DNA of 64,000 nucleotides from JBHJHP01 sp042219825 (GCF_042219825.1 NZ_JBHJHQ010000003.1:496001-560000); one strand, 5' to 3'. Positions 53,680 to 63,693 are shown, counted from the stretch's first letter. Notes: generated from the sequence alone by a model not told the origin. A program made the numbers and translations.

Positions 53680-56100
53680 ATGATATTGAAAAATTTAAAA
53701 ATCATCTGCCGCGAGTTGCTCCACCAAAAAATGTACTCTCTGATAAAAATCGGGGGTTTTGCGTTTGGAATTGCAGCTTGTTTACTGATTTCTCTTTATA
53801 TCATCGATGAACTTAGCTACGACAAACAAATTCCTGATGCCAGCAGGGTATACCGGATTGTTGCTTCATGGCATAAAGGCGGGGACAGAAAAGTTTGTCT
53901 CCCAGCACCTTTTGCCAATGCTTTGAAACAGGATTTTCCCGAAGTAGAGGCTGCTGGGCGCATTAATCGACAAGTGCTTTTGGGAGCCGGCAGTAATGAA
54001 ATAAGAAGAACCGACCGGAATCAAAATTCATACGAAGAAGGTTTTGCTTATGCCGATCAGGGGCTGTTGGAGGTTTTTGATGTGCCGATGGTTTATGGAG
54101 AATTGGAGCATGCACTTGCTGAACCCAATTCCATCATGATCTCAAAGCAGAAGGCAGAAAAATATTTTCCAAACGAGAATCCTGTTGGCAAAACAATGAT
54201 CATTAATAATGAAGTGTCAAAGCCATATCGTATTGGAGGTGTTATGGATTTTCCAGAGAAGTCTCATTTTCAATATGATTTTCTTATATCCTTAAAGGGA
54301 GTGGAATTCTGGGACGGAGAACAAACGGAGTGGAATGCCAATAATTATCATACCTACATAAAACTAAGCCCGGGAACAGATGCCGCCCAGTTCGAAAAAA
54401 AGCTTTCTGCGATTACAAAAAACTATTTCATTCCAAGAGAGCTTGAAGCAGGAAATAAAAATGCCAATGAACTTTTAGAAAGGTACTCCTATTATTTACA
54501 ACCTGTTCGGGACATCCACTTGAAATCTCAGGGTATTGATGATGATTTGGTTCATGGAGATATTCGTTTTGTATGGATATTTGGGATTATTGCAGCTTTC
54601 ATCCTGGCGATTGCCAGCATCAATTTTATTAATCTGTCAACTGCTAAGGTTGCAAATAGGGCAAAAGAAGTCGGACTTCGAAAAACGATTGGATCGAGCA
54701 GACAAAATCTTATCCAACAGTTTATCACCGAATCATTTTTTGTCAGCTTTCTGTCCTTTATTTTGGGAATATTACTGGCGTTTGTGTTTTTACCCTGGTT
54801 CAATGTTTTATCAGATAAGTCTCTTTCAATTCCATGGAATTCCTGGTGGCTGATACTTCCTTCTCTTCTTCTGGCTTCGGTGATTGTGGGGTTTATTACC
54901 GGTTTATATCCTTCGTTTTACCTCTCCTCTTTTAGGCCGGTTGATGTATTGAAAGGAAATCTAAGCACGGGTAGCAAAAACTCCCGGTTGCGTAATGCAT
55001 TGGTAACCTTTCAGTACATCGTATCAATTATACTTATTTCAGGGACATTCGTTATTGGTCAGCAGGTGAAATTTATGCTTAATAAAAAAGTAGGTTTTAA
55101 CAAAGAGCAGGTACTGCTTCTGCATGAAACACAAACCATAAGTGAAAATATTACAACTTTAAAAAACGAATTACTGAAACTGCCCGAAGTAAAAAATGTT
55201 TCTGTTGGCGATTACCTGCCAATTGCAGGAGCCAAAAGAAATGGAAGTGGTTTTGTAAACGAAGGGAAAAGCTGGAAAAAGGGCTTTTCTGCTGCTCAAA
55301 ACTGGACGGTTGACAAAGATTATATAAAAACGATGGGAATGCATATCAGTGTTGGAAACGATTTTTCGGGTGAGATGTCAACCGGTTCAAACAATGCCAT
55401 TATCAATCAAACCATGGCGAAACAATTACAGCTAGACGATCCTGTCGGGAAAAGGATTACAAATGGAGGTAAAATTTGGACTGTTATCGGCGTCGTTGAG
55501 GACTTTCACTTTGAATCGCTAAAAGAAAAAATAGGAGGTATGTGTCTTTCGTTGGGTAGTAGTCCTGACATTGTATCGATTAAAGTAGGCGCCAACAACA
55601 TCCCAGGAGCCATAAAGTCGATAACAAAAGTTTGGGATGAATTTTGTCCGAATCAACCTATAAGGTATACCTTTCTCGATGATGACTTTAACCGCACGTA
55701 CTCTAGTGTGCAACGCACCGGGCATATTTTTAGCACGTTTGCGCTGCTCGCAATTATTGTTGCCAGTTTGGGACTGTTTGCCCTTTCTTCATTTTTAATT
55801 GAACAGCGTAAGAAGGAAGTTGGTATTCGCAAAGTTAGTGGTGCCAGAGTTGCTGAGATATTAGCCATGCTCAATCGCGACTTTATCAAATGGGTGCTGA
55901 TTGCTTTTGTGATTGCAACGCCAATTGCATACTATGCCATGAACAAATGGCTCGAAAACTTTGCTTACAGAACCAACCTGAGTTGGTGGATTTTTGCCCT
56001 GCCCGGTTTGCTGGCTTTGGGAATTGCATTGCTAACGGTATCCTTTCAATCCTGGAAAGCTGCAACTAAAAACCCCGTAGATAGTCTGAGATATGAATAA
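53680..56100 (+). CDS. MacB/FtsX-type ABC permease 13
   Basis: An 806-residue permease. Both loops keep the family pattern with KEV: KEVGLRKTIGSSRQN (about 328) and KEVGIRKVSGARVAEI (712), the latter with VSGA in place of VNGA. The second periplasmic domain has VGNDF where others have GRNF, and GVVEDFHFESLK. The constant end carries AYRTNLSWWIF, LPGLLALGIA and NPVDSLRYE, the VDS class. The stop is followed by a TAGCAACAATAA flank like that of permease 9, a CCCC/GGGG repeat and two tail scars. Confidence 0.93.
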   Translation: MILKNLKIICRELLHQKMYSLIKIGGFAFGIAACLLISLYIIDELSYDKQIPDASRVYRIVASWHKGGDRKVCLPAPFANALKQDFPEVEAAGRINRQVLLGAGSNEIRRTDRNQNSYEEGFAYADQGLLEVFDVPMVYGELEHALAEPNSIMISKQKAEKYFPNENPVGKTMIINNEVSKPYRIGGVMDFPEKSHFQYDFLISLKGVEFWDGEQTEWNANNYHTYIKLSPGTDAAQFEKKLSAITKNYFIPRELEAGNKNANELLERYSYYLQPVRDIHLKSQGIDDDLVHGDIRFVWIFGIIAAFILAIASINFINLSTAKVANRAKEVGLRKTIGSSRQNLIQQFITESFFVSFLSFILGILLAFVFLPWFNVLSDKSLSIPWNSWWLILPSLLLASVIVGFITGLYPSFYLSSFRPVDVLKGNLSTGSKNSRLRNALVTFQYIVSIILISGTFVIGQQVKFMLNKKVGFNKEQVLLLHETQTISENITTLKNELLKLPEVKNVSVGDYLPIAGAKRNGSGFVNEGKSWKKGFSAAQNWTVDKDYIKTMGMHISVGNDFSGEMSTGSNNAIINQTMAKQLQLDDPVGKRITNGGKIWTVIGVVEDFHFESLKEKIGGMCLSLGSSPDIVSIKVGANNIPGAIKSITKVWDEFCPNQPIRYTFLDDDFNRTYSSVQRTGHIFSTFALLAIIVASLGLFALSSFLIEQRKKEVGIRKVSGARVAEILAMLNRDFIKWVLIAFVIATPIAYYAMNKWLENFAYRTNLSWWIFALPGLLALGIALLTVSFQSWKAATKNPVDSLRYE

Positions 56101-56126
56101 TAGCAACAATAACTTAATAACATTAA

Positions 56127-56151
56127 AGTCCCCCTTGGGGGATTTAGGGGT
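56127..56151. repeat. CCCC/GGGG repeat joined to permease tail scar 2
   Basis: AGTCCCCCTTGGGGGATTTA then GGGGT, ending directly at the tail scar at 56153. The layout (flank AGCAACAATAA, repeat, scar) copies that after permease 9. Confidence 0.6.
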
Positions 56152-56152
56152 G

Positions 56153-56206
56153 CAGAGCTGGAGAGCAGCTACAAGAAATCCTGTCGAAGCACTTCGATAT
56201 GAGTAG
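56153..56206 (+). pseudogene. Permease 3'-tail scar 2
   Basis: QSWRAATRNPVEALRYE and a stop, without a gene body, 52 bp after permease 13. It is followed by the flank TGAGAAGTGCGGAGAT, which also follows the intact 3' ends of permeases 5 and 14. The scar therefore came with its own downstream DNA. Confidence 0.88.
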
Positions 56207-56237
56207 TGAGAAGTGCGGAGATCCCGATCAAAGCGTC

Positions 56238-56264
56238 GGGATTGAGGCACTCAGGTATGAATAA
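56238..56264 (+). pseudogene. Permease 3'-tail scar 3
   Basis: GIEALRYE and a stop, directly behind scar 2. An ATCCCGA/TCGGGAT hairpin (56221-56241) abuts it. It is the third copy of the same ending within 170 bp. Confidence 0.75.
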
Positions 56265-56279
56265 AAAACATATTAAGCC

Positions 56280-58682
56280 ATGAATAAAAACATAACGTAC
56301 GCATTTCGAAACATCTTAAAAAACAAGGTTAATTCGGTTATTACAATTACCGGGTTATCTGTTGCATTTGCATGTTTGTTGCTAATTTTTCTTTATGTAA
56401 CGCAGGAGCTATGCTATAATAACTTTCACGTTAACGCGGACAATATATACCGGGTAAATTATTCGGTGAAGTGGACCAACGGGACTGAAAATGAATCTAC
56501 TCTTTTGAATCCGGATCTGTCACAGGTTATGAAAGAAGAAGTTCCCGGGATAAGACATAGTACTGCTTTTCGCAGCGCACAAAAACAAACGATGAGTTTT
56601 GAACATCAAAAGCTGGAAGAAACCTTGTGTCTCACCGAACCTGATTTTTTCAAAATGTTCAGTTTCAGGGTTCTTTACGGAGATCCTGATCGATTCTTGA
56701 AAAATCCCGATGAAGTTGTTATTACAGAGAATCTCGCCGAAAAATTAAGTTCCATTGATAACTGTAATGTTGAAGAACTATTGGGGAAAACGGTTTCTTT
56801 CATGAGTTCAGGAGATCAACTATTTGTTATTTCAGGAATATTGAAAAATCTGCCAAAGAATTCCACCCTTCAATTCAATGCCTTGATCTCTTATAAATAT
56901 GATCCTAAATTTTCAAGGTCAAATAATATACTTGGCAATTCATCCATCTTTTATCAAACAATCGGGAGCGAAAATATTGCCACCACAGAAGCACAAATCA
57001 GTTCGGTTATCAAAACCTATTATCAGGATTTAATTGAACGTCTTGTAAACAATAAAGCATTATCCGGGTCAGAAGCTTTTCAACCATTTATGATTTCGTT
57101 AAAAAATACCCACCTTGATAAGGTTCAATCAGATTATGAAACCAACAATAATAAAACCAGCTTGTACATACTTTCTGTTGTTGGGTTGCTTATCCTGATT
57201 ATTGCATGTATTAATTTCGTTATGCTTTCGCTTGGACAAGCATTTAAAAAGGCTGGTGAGGTTGGCATCCGGAATACCCTTGGCGCCAGGAAGACAAATA
57301 TCTTCACCATTTTTTTTACGGAAAATTCTATCCTGGCCTTCGTTGCATTTGTTTTAGGCGCCGTCCTTTGTATATTATTCCTCCCTACATTTAAAGACCT
57401 GGCCCCTGGTGAAATCTACACCAGCCTGATTAACATACCTAAAGTTATGCTTTTCGTTGTAGGCTGTCTGCTTCTTATTGCTTTTTCAACCAGCATTCTG
57501 CCCGTGCTCAAGTTGGTCAACATTCAGCCTAACCTACTTTCATCAAAGAAACTGAGGTTGGGAAAAAGCAGTGGAGCTACCCGACTATTCGTCGTACTAC
57601 AATATGGCCTTTCCATTCTTTTGATTATCCTTACTATTTCAGTTGTACGCCAGATTAATTACATGAAGTACAAGGATCTTGGTTTCTCCACGAAAAATAT
57701 AATGGATCTTCGGATTTACCATTTAACAAAAAACGAAAAACTCACCTTACGGGAAAGGTTAAAAAGTAATCCGGCAATAGTCAATCTAACCGTAACCGAC
57801 CGAAACTATACAGGGGGAAGATCATCAAATGCTGTTATTAAAGACAATGGTGATTGGGTGGATACAAGAATATTGAATGTTGACAACGACTATATCCCAA
57901 CACTGGGATTAAAGCTAATTGAAGGGGAAAACTTCAGGGAATCAAATGCCAATGACAAATTAGCTATCGTCAATGAAAAACTTCTGGCAGCCCTTGACAA
58001 GAAGGAAAATCCTATTGGTAATACCATCAACATGAGTGGAACCCGGTACCAAATCATCGGGGTGGTCAAAGATTTTCACTACGATTCGATGGCTGAAGGG
58101 ATTATGCCACTTATTTTACGACAGCCAACTTCTAATGGATATCGGGGCAATTTTATGTTATTAAAGTATCAGCCACAACAGTTGGCTTCGTTGCTCCCTT
58201 ATATTCGGAAAACCTGGAAAGAAATCATTCCCGAAAAAGAACTGGATCTTAAATTCTGGGATGACCAGTTAAATAATCGCTATCAGTCAGAAGAACAGTG
58301 GAGTCAGATCATTGGATATACGGCGATCATCGCGATTATTATTTCTTCTTTAGGCCTGTTCGGATTAACATTATTGACAGTTAATACACGCAAAAAAGAA
58401 ATTGGAATTCGTAAAATAAATGGAGCTAAAATTGGTGAGGTGATGGCTATGCTCAACAGGGATTTTGTGAAATGGGTCCTCGTTGCTTTTATCATTGCCT
58501 CTCCTATTTCATGGTACGCCGCAAATCAATGGCTGGAGAACTTTGCTTACAAAACCACTTTAAGCTGGTGGATATTTGCTCTGGCAGGAGCGTTGGCGTT
58601 AGGAATTGCATTATTGACTGTAAGCTGGCAGAGTTGGAAAGCTGCCACGAGAAATCCTGTTGAGGCGCTGAGTTATGAGTAA
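56280..58682 (+). CDS. MacB/FtsX-type ABC permease 14
   Basis: An 800-residue permease. Loops are GEVGIRNTLGARKTN (about 325) and KEIGIRKINGAKIGEV (706). The second periplasmic domain has the altered EGENF and keeps VGVVKDFHYDSM. The constant module has ISWYAANQWLENF where most have IAWYAMNKW. It ends in EALSYE, the only copy in which the Arg of RYE is Ser. The stop is followed by TGAGAATTGCGGAGAT and, 75 bp on, another tail scar. It is preceded by two tail scars, so it lies in the most rearranged part of the array. Confidence 0.93.
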   Translation: MNKNITYAFRNILKNKVNSVITITGLSVAFACLLLIFLYVTQELCYNNFHVNADNIYRVNYSVKWTNGTENESTLLNPDLSQVMKEEVPGIRHSTAFRSAQKQTMSFEHQKLEETLCLTEPDFFKMFSFRVLYGDPDRFLKNPDEVVITENLAEKLSSIDNCNVEELLGKTVSFMSSGDQLFVISGILKNLPKNSTLQFNALISYKYDPKFSRSNNILGNSSIFYQTIGSENIATTEAQISSVIKTYYQDLIERLVNNKALSGSEAFQPFMISLKNTHLDKVQSDYETNNNKTSLYILSVVGLLILIIACINFVMLSLGQAFKKAGEVGIRNTLGARKTNIFTIFFTENSILAFVAFVLGAVLCILFLPTFKDLAPGEIYTSLINIPKVMLFVVGCLLLIAFSTSILPVLKLVNIQPNLLSSKKLRLGKSSGATRLFVVLQYGLSILLIILTISVVRQINYMKYKDLGFSTKNIMDLRIYHLTKNEKLTLRERLKSNPAIVNLTVTDRNYTGGRSSNAVIKDNGDWVDTRILNVDNDYIPTLGLKLIEGENFRESNANDKLAIVNEKLLAALDKKENPIGNTINMSGTRYQIIGVVKDFHYDSMAEGIMPLILRQPTSNGYRGNFMLLKYQPQQLASLLPYIRKTWKEIIPEKELDLKFWDDQLNNRYQSEEQWSQIIGYTAIIAIIISSLGLFGLTLLTVNTRKKEIGIRKINGAKIGEVMAMLNRDFVKWVLVAFIIASPISWYAANQWLENFAYKTTLSWWIFALAGALALGIALLTVSWQSWKAATRNPVEALSYE

Positions 58683-58757
58683 TGAGAATTGCGGAGATCG
58701 CGATGTATTGTTTGTAATCCCGATTGCAAAACATATCGGGACACAAAACAAACAACC

Positions 58758-58784
58758 GGGATTGAAGCATTAAGATATGAATAA
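58758..58784 (+). pseudogene. Permease 3'-tail scar 4
   Basis: GIEALRYE and a stop between permeases 14 and 15, again behind a hairpin (TCCCGAT with ATCGGGA, 58714-58737). The layout of stop, TGAGAANTGCGGAGAT flank, CCCGA hairpin and GIEALRYE repeats that at 56204-56264. Confidence 0.75.
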
Positions 58785-58852
58785 AATAATGATCAGATAA
58801 CTGTAAATATTAATTAATCAAAGTCACATCAGAAATAATAAAACGCACTAAA

Positions 58853-61219
58853 ATGGTTTCGAAGCATATTAGAACATCATTAAGGAGTATCGCCAAAAAC
58901 CCCGTGTTTTCCATCATTAATCTTTTAGGATTAGCCGTTGGAATCATTTGTGTCATACTCACTTCGATATGGGTAAGTTACGAACTGGGTTATGACGGAT
59001 TTAATAAAAATAATGACAGAATTTACAAAGTGAGCCAGGGAGAAAACTTTTCAATAGTACCGCCAATGTTTAATTCTGTAAAAAATGAATTTCCTGAAAT
59101 AGAAAAAATAGTGCGTACGTCAAACGATGCCGAAGGATATATGAACAACATCGACGACAATGATGCCATCAAAGTGAAAAATGTATTATACACCAACAGC
59201 GATTTTGGCGATATTTTTACATGCAACACGATATGTGGTAACCTAAAAACGGCACTGGATGCGCCCAATAGCATAGTTCTCACAAAGGAGCTGGCATTAA
59301 AGATTTTTGGAAAAACTGATGTTGAAGGAAAAACAATTCACTATGTAGCAACTTTTCCTTCTAAAGAATTGACGTTATCGGTTAAGTCTGTTGTGGCTGA
59401 TTTTCCTTCAAATTCAAGCCTGAAATTTGATGCCATAATTCCATTTGCCACTTTAAATACTATTAAACCCAATGGAATGATGCCTGATGAAAATTGGCGT
59501 GACGGTTATTGCAACATGTATCTCCTTTTAAAAGAGGGGACAAATGAAAATACTTTTGTAAGCAAACTTGCAGAATTCGGAACTAAAGTCGAGCAAATAG
59601 TTTATGAACTTGATCCTAAAAGTCCGGAGGCAGCCAAGAGAAAACTGGGATTGATAAAAATAACCGATCTACATTTCTATAATAACAGCAGGAAGCAGTT
59701 GGTAGGCTATATTTCAATTATTGGCCTGTTAATAATACTTATTGCCATAGTCAACTACATCAATCTGTCTATCGCAAAACTGTTTTCTGTATATCAAGGG
59801 TTGTTCATCAGAAAGATTAATGGAGCCAGCCGATACAAGCTTGTATCATATATTCTGATAGAGTCGGTTTTGTATTCATTTGCTGCATTATTAGTTGCCT
59901 TGCTTTTTATTATGGCAGGCAAACCATTGATTAGCGGAATGTTGCATATCAATTTCGCACTGAATTACATCAAACACCCTGGTGTTATTTTCATTCTGAT
60001 ACTCTCGTCTGTAATTGTTGGAATTATTGCAGGATTATACCCGGCTTTAAAACTTACCTCAAATATTTCAGCGAATACAACAAAGGTTTCTCTTACAAAA
60101 AAGGACCGGAACTTTACCCGGCAATCACTGGTTATTTTTCAATTTACTATTTCCATTGCTCTAATAATCAGCGTATTTGTCATTGCAAAACAAATTAACT
60201 TCCTGAATAATAAAGATCTGGGATTTGATAATCATCAAATCATTTACGCCCAACTGAATAAAAATCTGTATCGACCTTACAATGAATTCAAACAGAAATT
60301 ATTGAAGAACCCCAATATTAAAAGTGTAAGCGGGTCGCAATGCGAGCTTGGTCAGTACTGTGTAACACTCACGCGCGATATAAACGGTACCAGCAGATAT
60401 TTTCAGGAATTGCCTGCTGATCCGGATTTTATTGAAACAATGGGGCTGGAACTTGTTCAGGGCAGAAATTTTTCGTGGGACATGAGTACAGACAGATATC
60501 AAACAGTAATACTGAGTGAATCTGCTGTAAAGGCTTTTGGATTGGATAGCAGTAACGTTATTGGCACGGAAGTTTTTATGTACGACCGGGTCGCCAAAGT
60601 GGTCGGCGTAATTAAAGATTTCTATTTCCAGTCGTTCCACCACAAGCTGGATCCGTTTATGCTCTATTATCATCCCGGATCAATAGGTACAGCAAATATA
60701 AAAATCAGTGGAAACAATGTTCCCGAAACCATGAAATACATAAGCAAGGTGTGGAACGAATTTTCACCAGATGTTCCTTTTGAATATCATTTTTTAGACA
60801 AGAAATACGAAGAACTCTATGAGCAAGACCGGCAATTCAGCCAAATTATCACTTCGTTTTTATTTGTGGCTATTGTCATCGCATGTTTAGGATTGTTTGG
60901 TCTGGTATCATTTACAACGATTCAACGAACTAAAGAAATAGGCATAAGAAAAGTCAACGGAGCCAAAGTTTCAGAAGTACTGGTCATGCTCAACAAAGAT
61001 TTTGTGACATGGGTCACCATTGCTTTTGTTATTGCCACACCAATTGCCTGGTACGCCATGAATAAATGGCTCGAAAGCTTTGCCTACAAAACCACGCTCA
61101 GTTGGTGGATATTTGCCCTGTCTGGTTTGCTGGCGTTGGGAATTGCATTACTGACCGTTTCATTTCAATCCTGGAAAGCTGCAACCAGAAATCCGGTCGA
61201 AGCACTTCGATATGAGTAA
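58853..61219 (+). CDS. MacB/FtsX-type ABC permease 15
   Basis: A 788-residue permease. The first loop is GLFIRKINGASRYKL (about 315) and the second KEIGIRKVNGAKVSEV (694). The second periplasmic domain has GRNFSWD and VGVIKDFYFQSFH. It also has a Cys pair (SQCELGQYCVTL) that may be bridged in the periplasm. The constant end reads WLESFAYKTTLSWWIF and SWKAATRNPVEALRYE. The gene is preceded by 68 bp after tail scar 4, with no promoter of the array type, and followed by a 59-bp gap. Confidence 0.93.
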   Translation: MVSKHIRTSLRSIAKNPVFSIINLLGLAVGIICVILTSIWVSYELGYDGFNKNNDRIYKVSQGENFSIVPPMFNSVKNEFPEIEKIVRTSNDAEGYMNNIDDNDAIKVKNVLYTNSDFGDIFTCNTICGNLKTALDAPNSIVLTKELALKIFGKTDVEGKTIHYVATFPSKELTLSVKSVVADFPSNSSLKFDAIIPFATLNTIKPNGMMPDENWRDGYCNMYLLLKEGTNENTFVSKLAEFGTKVEQIVYELDPKSPEAAKRKLGLIKITDLHFYNNSRKQLVGYISIIGLLIILIAIVNYINLSIAKLFSVYQGLFIRKINGASRYKLVSYILIESVLYSFAALLVALLFIMAGKPLISGMLHINFALNYIKHPGVIFILILSSVIVGIIAGLYPALKLTSNISANTTKVSLTKKDRNFTRQSLVIFQFTISIALIISVFVIAKQINFLNNKDLGFDNHQIIYAQLNKNLYRPYNEFKQKLLKNPNIKSVSGSQCELGQYCVTLTRDINGTSRYFQELPADPDFIETMGLELVQGRNFSWDMSTDRYQTVILSESAVKAFGLDSSNVIGTEVFMYDRVAKVVGVIKDFYFQSFHHKLDPFMLYYHPGSIGTANIKISGNNVPETMKYISKVWNEFSPDVPFEYHFLDKKYEELYEQDRQFSQIITSFLFVAIVIACLGLFGLVSFTTIQRTKEIGIRKVNGAKVSEVLVMLNKDFVTWVTIAFVIATPIAWYAMNKWLESFAYKTTLSWWIFALSGLLALGIALLTVSFQSWKAATRNPVEALRYE

Positions 61220-61278
61220 AAGATTTATTAAAAGAATAGATATTATAACAAGATCACACAGCTAAAATATGATATAAA

Positions 61279-63615
61279 ATGATTAAACAATATTTTATCA
61301 GAGAACTTCGCAACCTGATGAAGAACAAATATATTTCAGTTCTTAAAATAGCAGGGCTGACAATTGGACTTTGGGTTTTTATGGTAACAGGTTACTATGT
61401 GCTGCATGAAACAAGTTTCGATCATTTTCAGGATTCTGCCGAAAACAAGTTTAGTCTGGAAAGCAGAGACCAGTTTGGCGAAGCCTATTTTCAATCTCCT
61501 TTACCCTATGTACTATTCAACTCTCTTGCTGATCATTATCCTGAAGTAGTTAAGAGCACAAGCTTCGATATCAAAAAAACACCTTTATATATAAAACAGG
61601 AAGACAATCTTATCAAGTCAGACTATTCGGAAATTGGATTTGTTGAACAGGATTTTTTCAACTTCTTCCGCTTCGATTTTATCGCGGGAAATGCAGGGGA
61701 GAGCTTTAATTTTCCAAATCCGTTAATAATATCGAGAGACATTGCAAAGAAATATTTTGGCAGGATCGACATTATTGGTACCCCTGTTTCTCTTATTGTA
61801 AATGACCAACCAATTGAGTATACAATTTCCGGAGTCATTGAAAATCCGCCAAGCAATTCTAATGTTTGCTTGCATTGGATCGGAAGCCTGCCGCACTTTA
61901 TGCAAACACAGAGAAAAAACAATTATAAATCGGACTGGAACTACCAATGTAAAAACTATGTAGAACTCCTTCCCGGAACTGAACCTTCAGCGTTTGCCAA
62001 TAAGTTATCACAGGAATATGCCGGACTTGCCAAGCTAAAACGTACACCAAAGATTCTATTAACGGTGCTTAGCAAATTACACGTCAACAAACGTCTTCGA
62101 ATCTTTACAACATTGGGTATATTAATCCTCCTGATTTCAATTATCAATTATGTTCTTTTATCAACGATTGAAAAAACACGGCAGCTGCGTTACTGGGGAA
62201 TTGAAAAAATTTCTGGTGCTAAAAGATTCCATTTATTGCTTAAAAACTCAACTTCTGCTTTAATCTACTCTTTTATAGCCGGTATCATTACACTCGGATT
62301 GTTTAAACTTACACAGCCCTACTTTCTCAATTTCGTCGGCAATGATGTGGCTTTTAATGCCAGTTTGGATTCAAATAAAATCATTCCCGCGGTAATACTA
62401 TGCTTATTATCTGTCATTTTACTGTCAACATTTATTAATCAATTCATTAGTGGAAAAATTAAATCAATTGAAATTCTACAAAATAAATACAGTAAAGGAA
62501 GGACCGGAAAAATTGTTTTTAATTCACTGTTAACCTTCCAGTTAATAGCATTTATTGCCTTGATTTCGGCTTCAATGTTTATTCAAAAACAACTTACCTT
62601 TATGCGTGAAAGCGATATTGGCTTCAACAAAGAATCTCTCATTTCAATGAATATTGCACCCGGCGATATTCATGCTTACAAGCTTTTTAAATCCGAGATA
62701 TTAAGGCACTCAAACATCAAAAATGTGGCAGCGACAAACTCTCTTCCTCTGTCTGAATTTAGTACAATATATGGTGAAGTATTTACCGATAGTATAGGTA
62801 ACCAGCAAATAAAAACAACAGAGTTTATCAATGTTGATAATGATTTTTTCAAAACGTTGGAAATATCCTTCATTGAGGGTCATGATTTTAAAGAAAATGC
62901 CTCAAACCAATGCATTGTAAACCAAACTCTTATTGACCAACGTTGTATAACAGATCCACTGAAAGAAACAATTAAACTTGGAGGCAAAAATTATAAGATT
63001 TGTGGTGTGGTTAATGACTTTCACAACAAATCAATGCAAATGTCAATAACGCCTTTTGTGGCACACTACGCCCCTGATAAAATCTCGCATGCAATTATAC
63101 GATTTACCGGTAACCCTTCTGAAACGGTTGAATTGATGAAAAAAATGACAAAAAAATACCTCCCCGAAACCATCTTCGAATACGAATTCTTTGACCAGCG
63201 TATTAAATCGGTCTATCGCGACGAGGTAAGGTTTAGTAATATTATTAATTTGCTCACCCTGCTTTCAATTTTGATAGCTGTTCTTGGTTTGCTGGGTGTA
63301 TCCTATTTCTCTTCTTTATTAAAAATCAAAGAAATAGGTATACGTAAAGTAAACGGGGCCAAAATTTCAGAAGTGATGACCATGCTCAATAAAGACTTTG
63401 TAAAATGGGTAGTCATAGCCTTTGTTATTGCCGCCCCTATCGCCTGGTATACCATGAATAAATGGCTGGAGAACTTTGCTTACAAAACGAACCTAAGCTG
63501 GTGGATATTTGCCCTGGCAGGTTTGCTGGCTTTGGGCATAGCGTTACTGACAGTTTCGTTTCAATCCTGGAAGGCTGCAACTAAAAATCCGGTCGAAGCA
63601 TTGCGATATGAATAA
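61279..63615 (+). CDS. MacB/FtsX-type ABC permease 16
   Basis: A 778-residue permease. The first loop is strongly altered (TRQLRYWGIEKISGAKRF, about 300), and the second is the standard KEIGIRKVNGAKISEV (684). The second periplasmic domain has GHDF where others have GRNF, and CGVVNDFHNKSMQ. Two cysteines (NQCIVNQTLIDQRC) lie close together there. The constant end shares 59 identical bases with permease 9 (63532-63590 against 46261-46319). A small ATTCCT/AGGAAT hairpin lies in the 78-bp gap to the next gene. Confidence 0.93.
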   Translation: MIKQYFIRELRNLMKNKYISVLKIAGLTIGLWVFMVTGYYVLHETSFDHFQDSAENKFSLESRDQFGEAYFQSPLPYVLFNSLADHYPEVVKSTSFDIKKTPLYIKQEDNLIKSDYSEIGFVEQDFFNFFRFDFIAGNAGESFNFPNPLIISRDIAKKYFGRIDIIGTPVSLIVNDQPIEYTISGVIENPPSNSNVCLHWIGSLPHFMQTQRKNNYKSDWNYQCKNYVELLPGTEPSAFANKLSQEYAGLAKLKRTPKILLTVLSKLHVNKRLRIFTTLGILILLISIINYVLLSTIEKTRQLRYWGIEKISGAKRFHLLLKNSTSALIYSFIAGIITLGLFKLTQPYFLNFVGNDVAFNASLDSNKIIPAVILCLLSVILLSTFINQFISGKIKSIEILQNKYSKGRTGKIVFNSLLTFQLIAFIALISASMFIQKQLTFMRESDIGFNKESLISMNIAPGDIHAYKLFKSEILRHSNIKNVAATNSLPLSEFSTIYGEVFTDSIGNQQIKTTEFINVDNDFFKTLEISFIEGHDFKENASNQCIVNQTLIDQRCITDPLKETIKLGGKNYKICGVVNDFHNKSMQMSITPFVAHYAPDKISHAIIRFTGNPSETVELMKKMTKKYLPETIFEYEFFDQRIKSVYRDEVRFSNIINLLTLLSILIAVLGLLGVSYFSSLLKIKEIGIRKVNGAKISEVMTMLNKDFVKWVVIAFVIAAPIAWYTMNKWLENFAYKTNLSWWIFALAGLLALGIALLTVSFQSWKAATKNPVEALRYE

Positions 63616-63693
63616 TTAGAGCTTAAATAATTCCTTCTTATGAGGAATAATGAAATTGAGTAATAAAACCAGAGACATATTAAAATTTACATC

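Noticed and set aside
22533..63500. Recurrent minus-strand frames opposite the permease 3' ends (for example 24875-25237, 27283-27693)
   Set aside because: They recur only because the sense-strand end is conserved. Their sequences mirror the permease codons and have no start signals or domains of their own.
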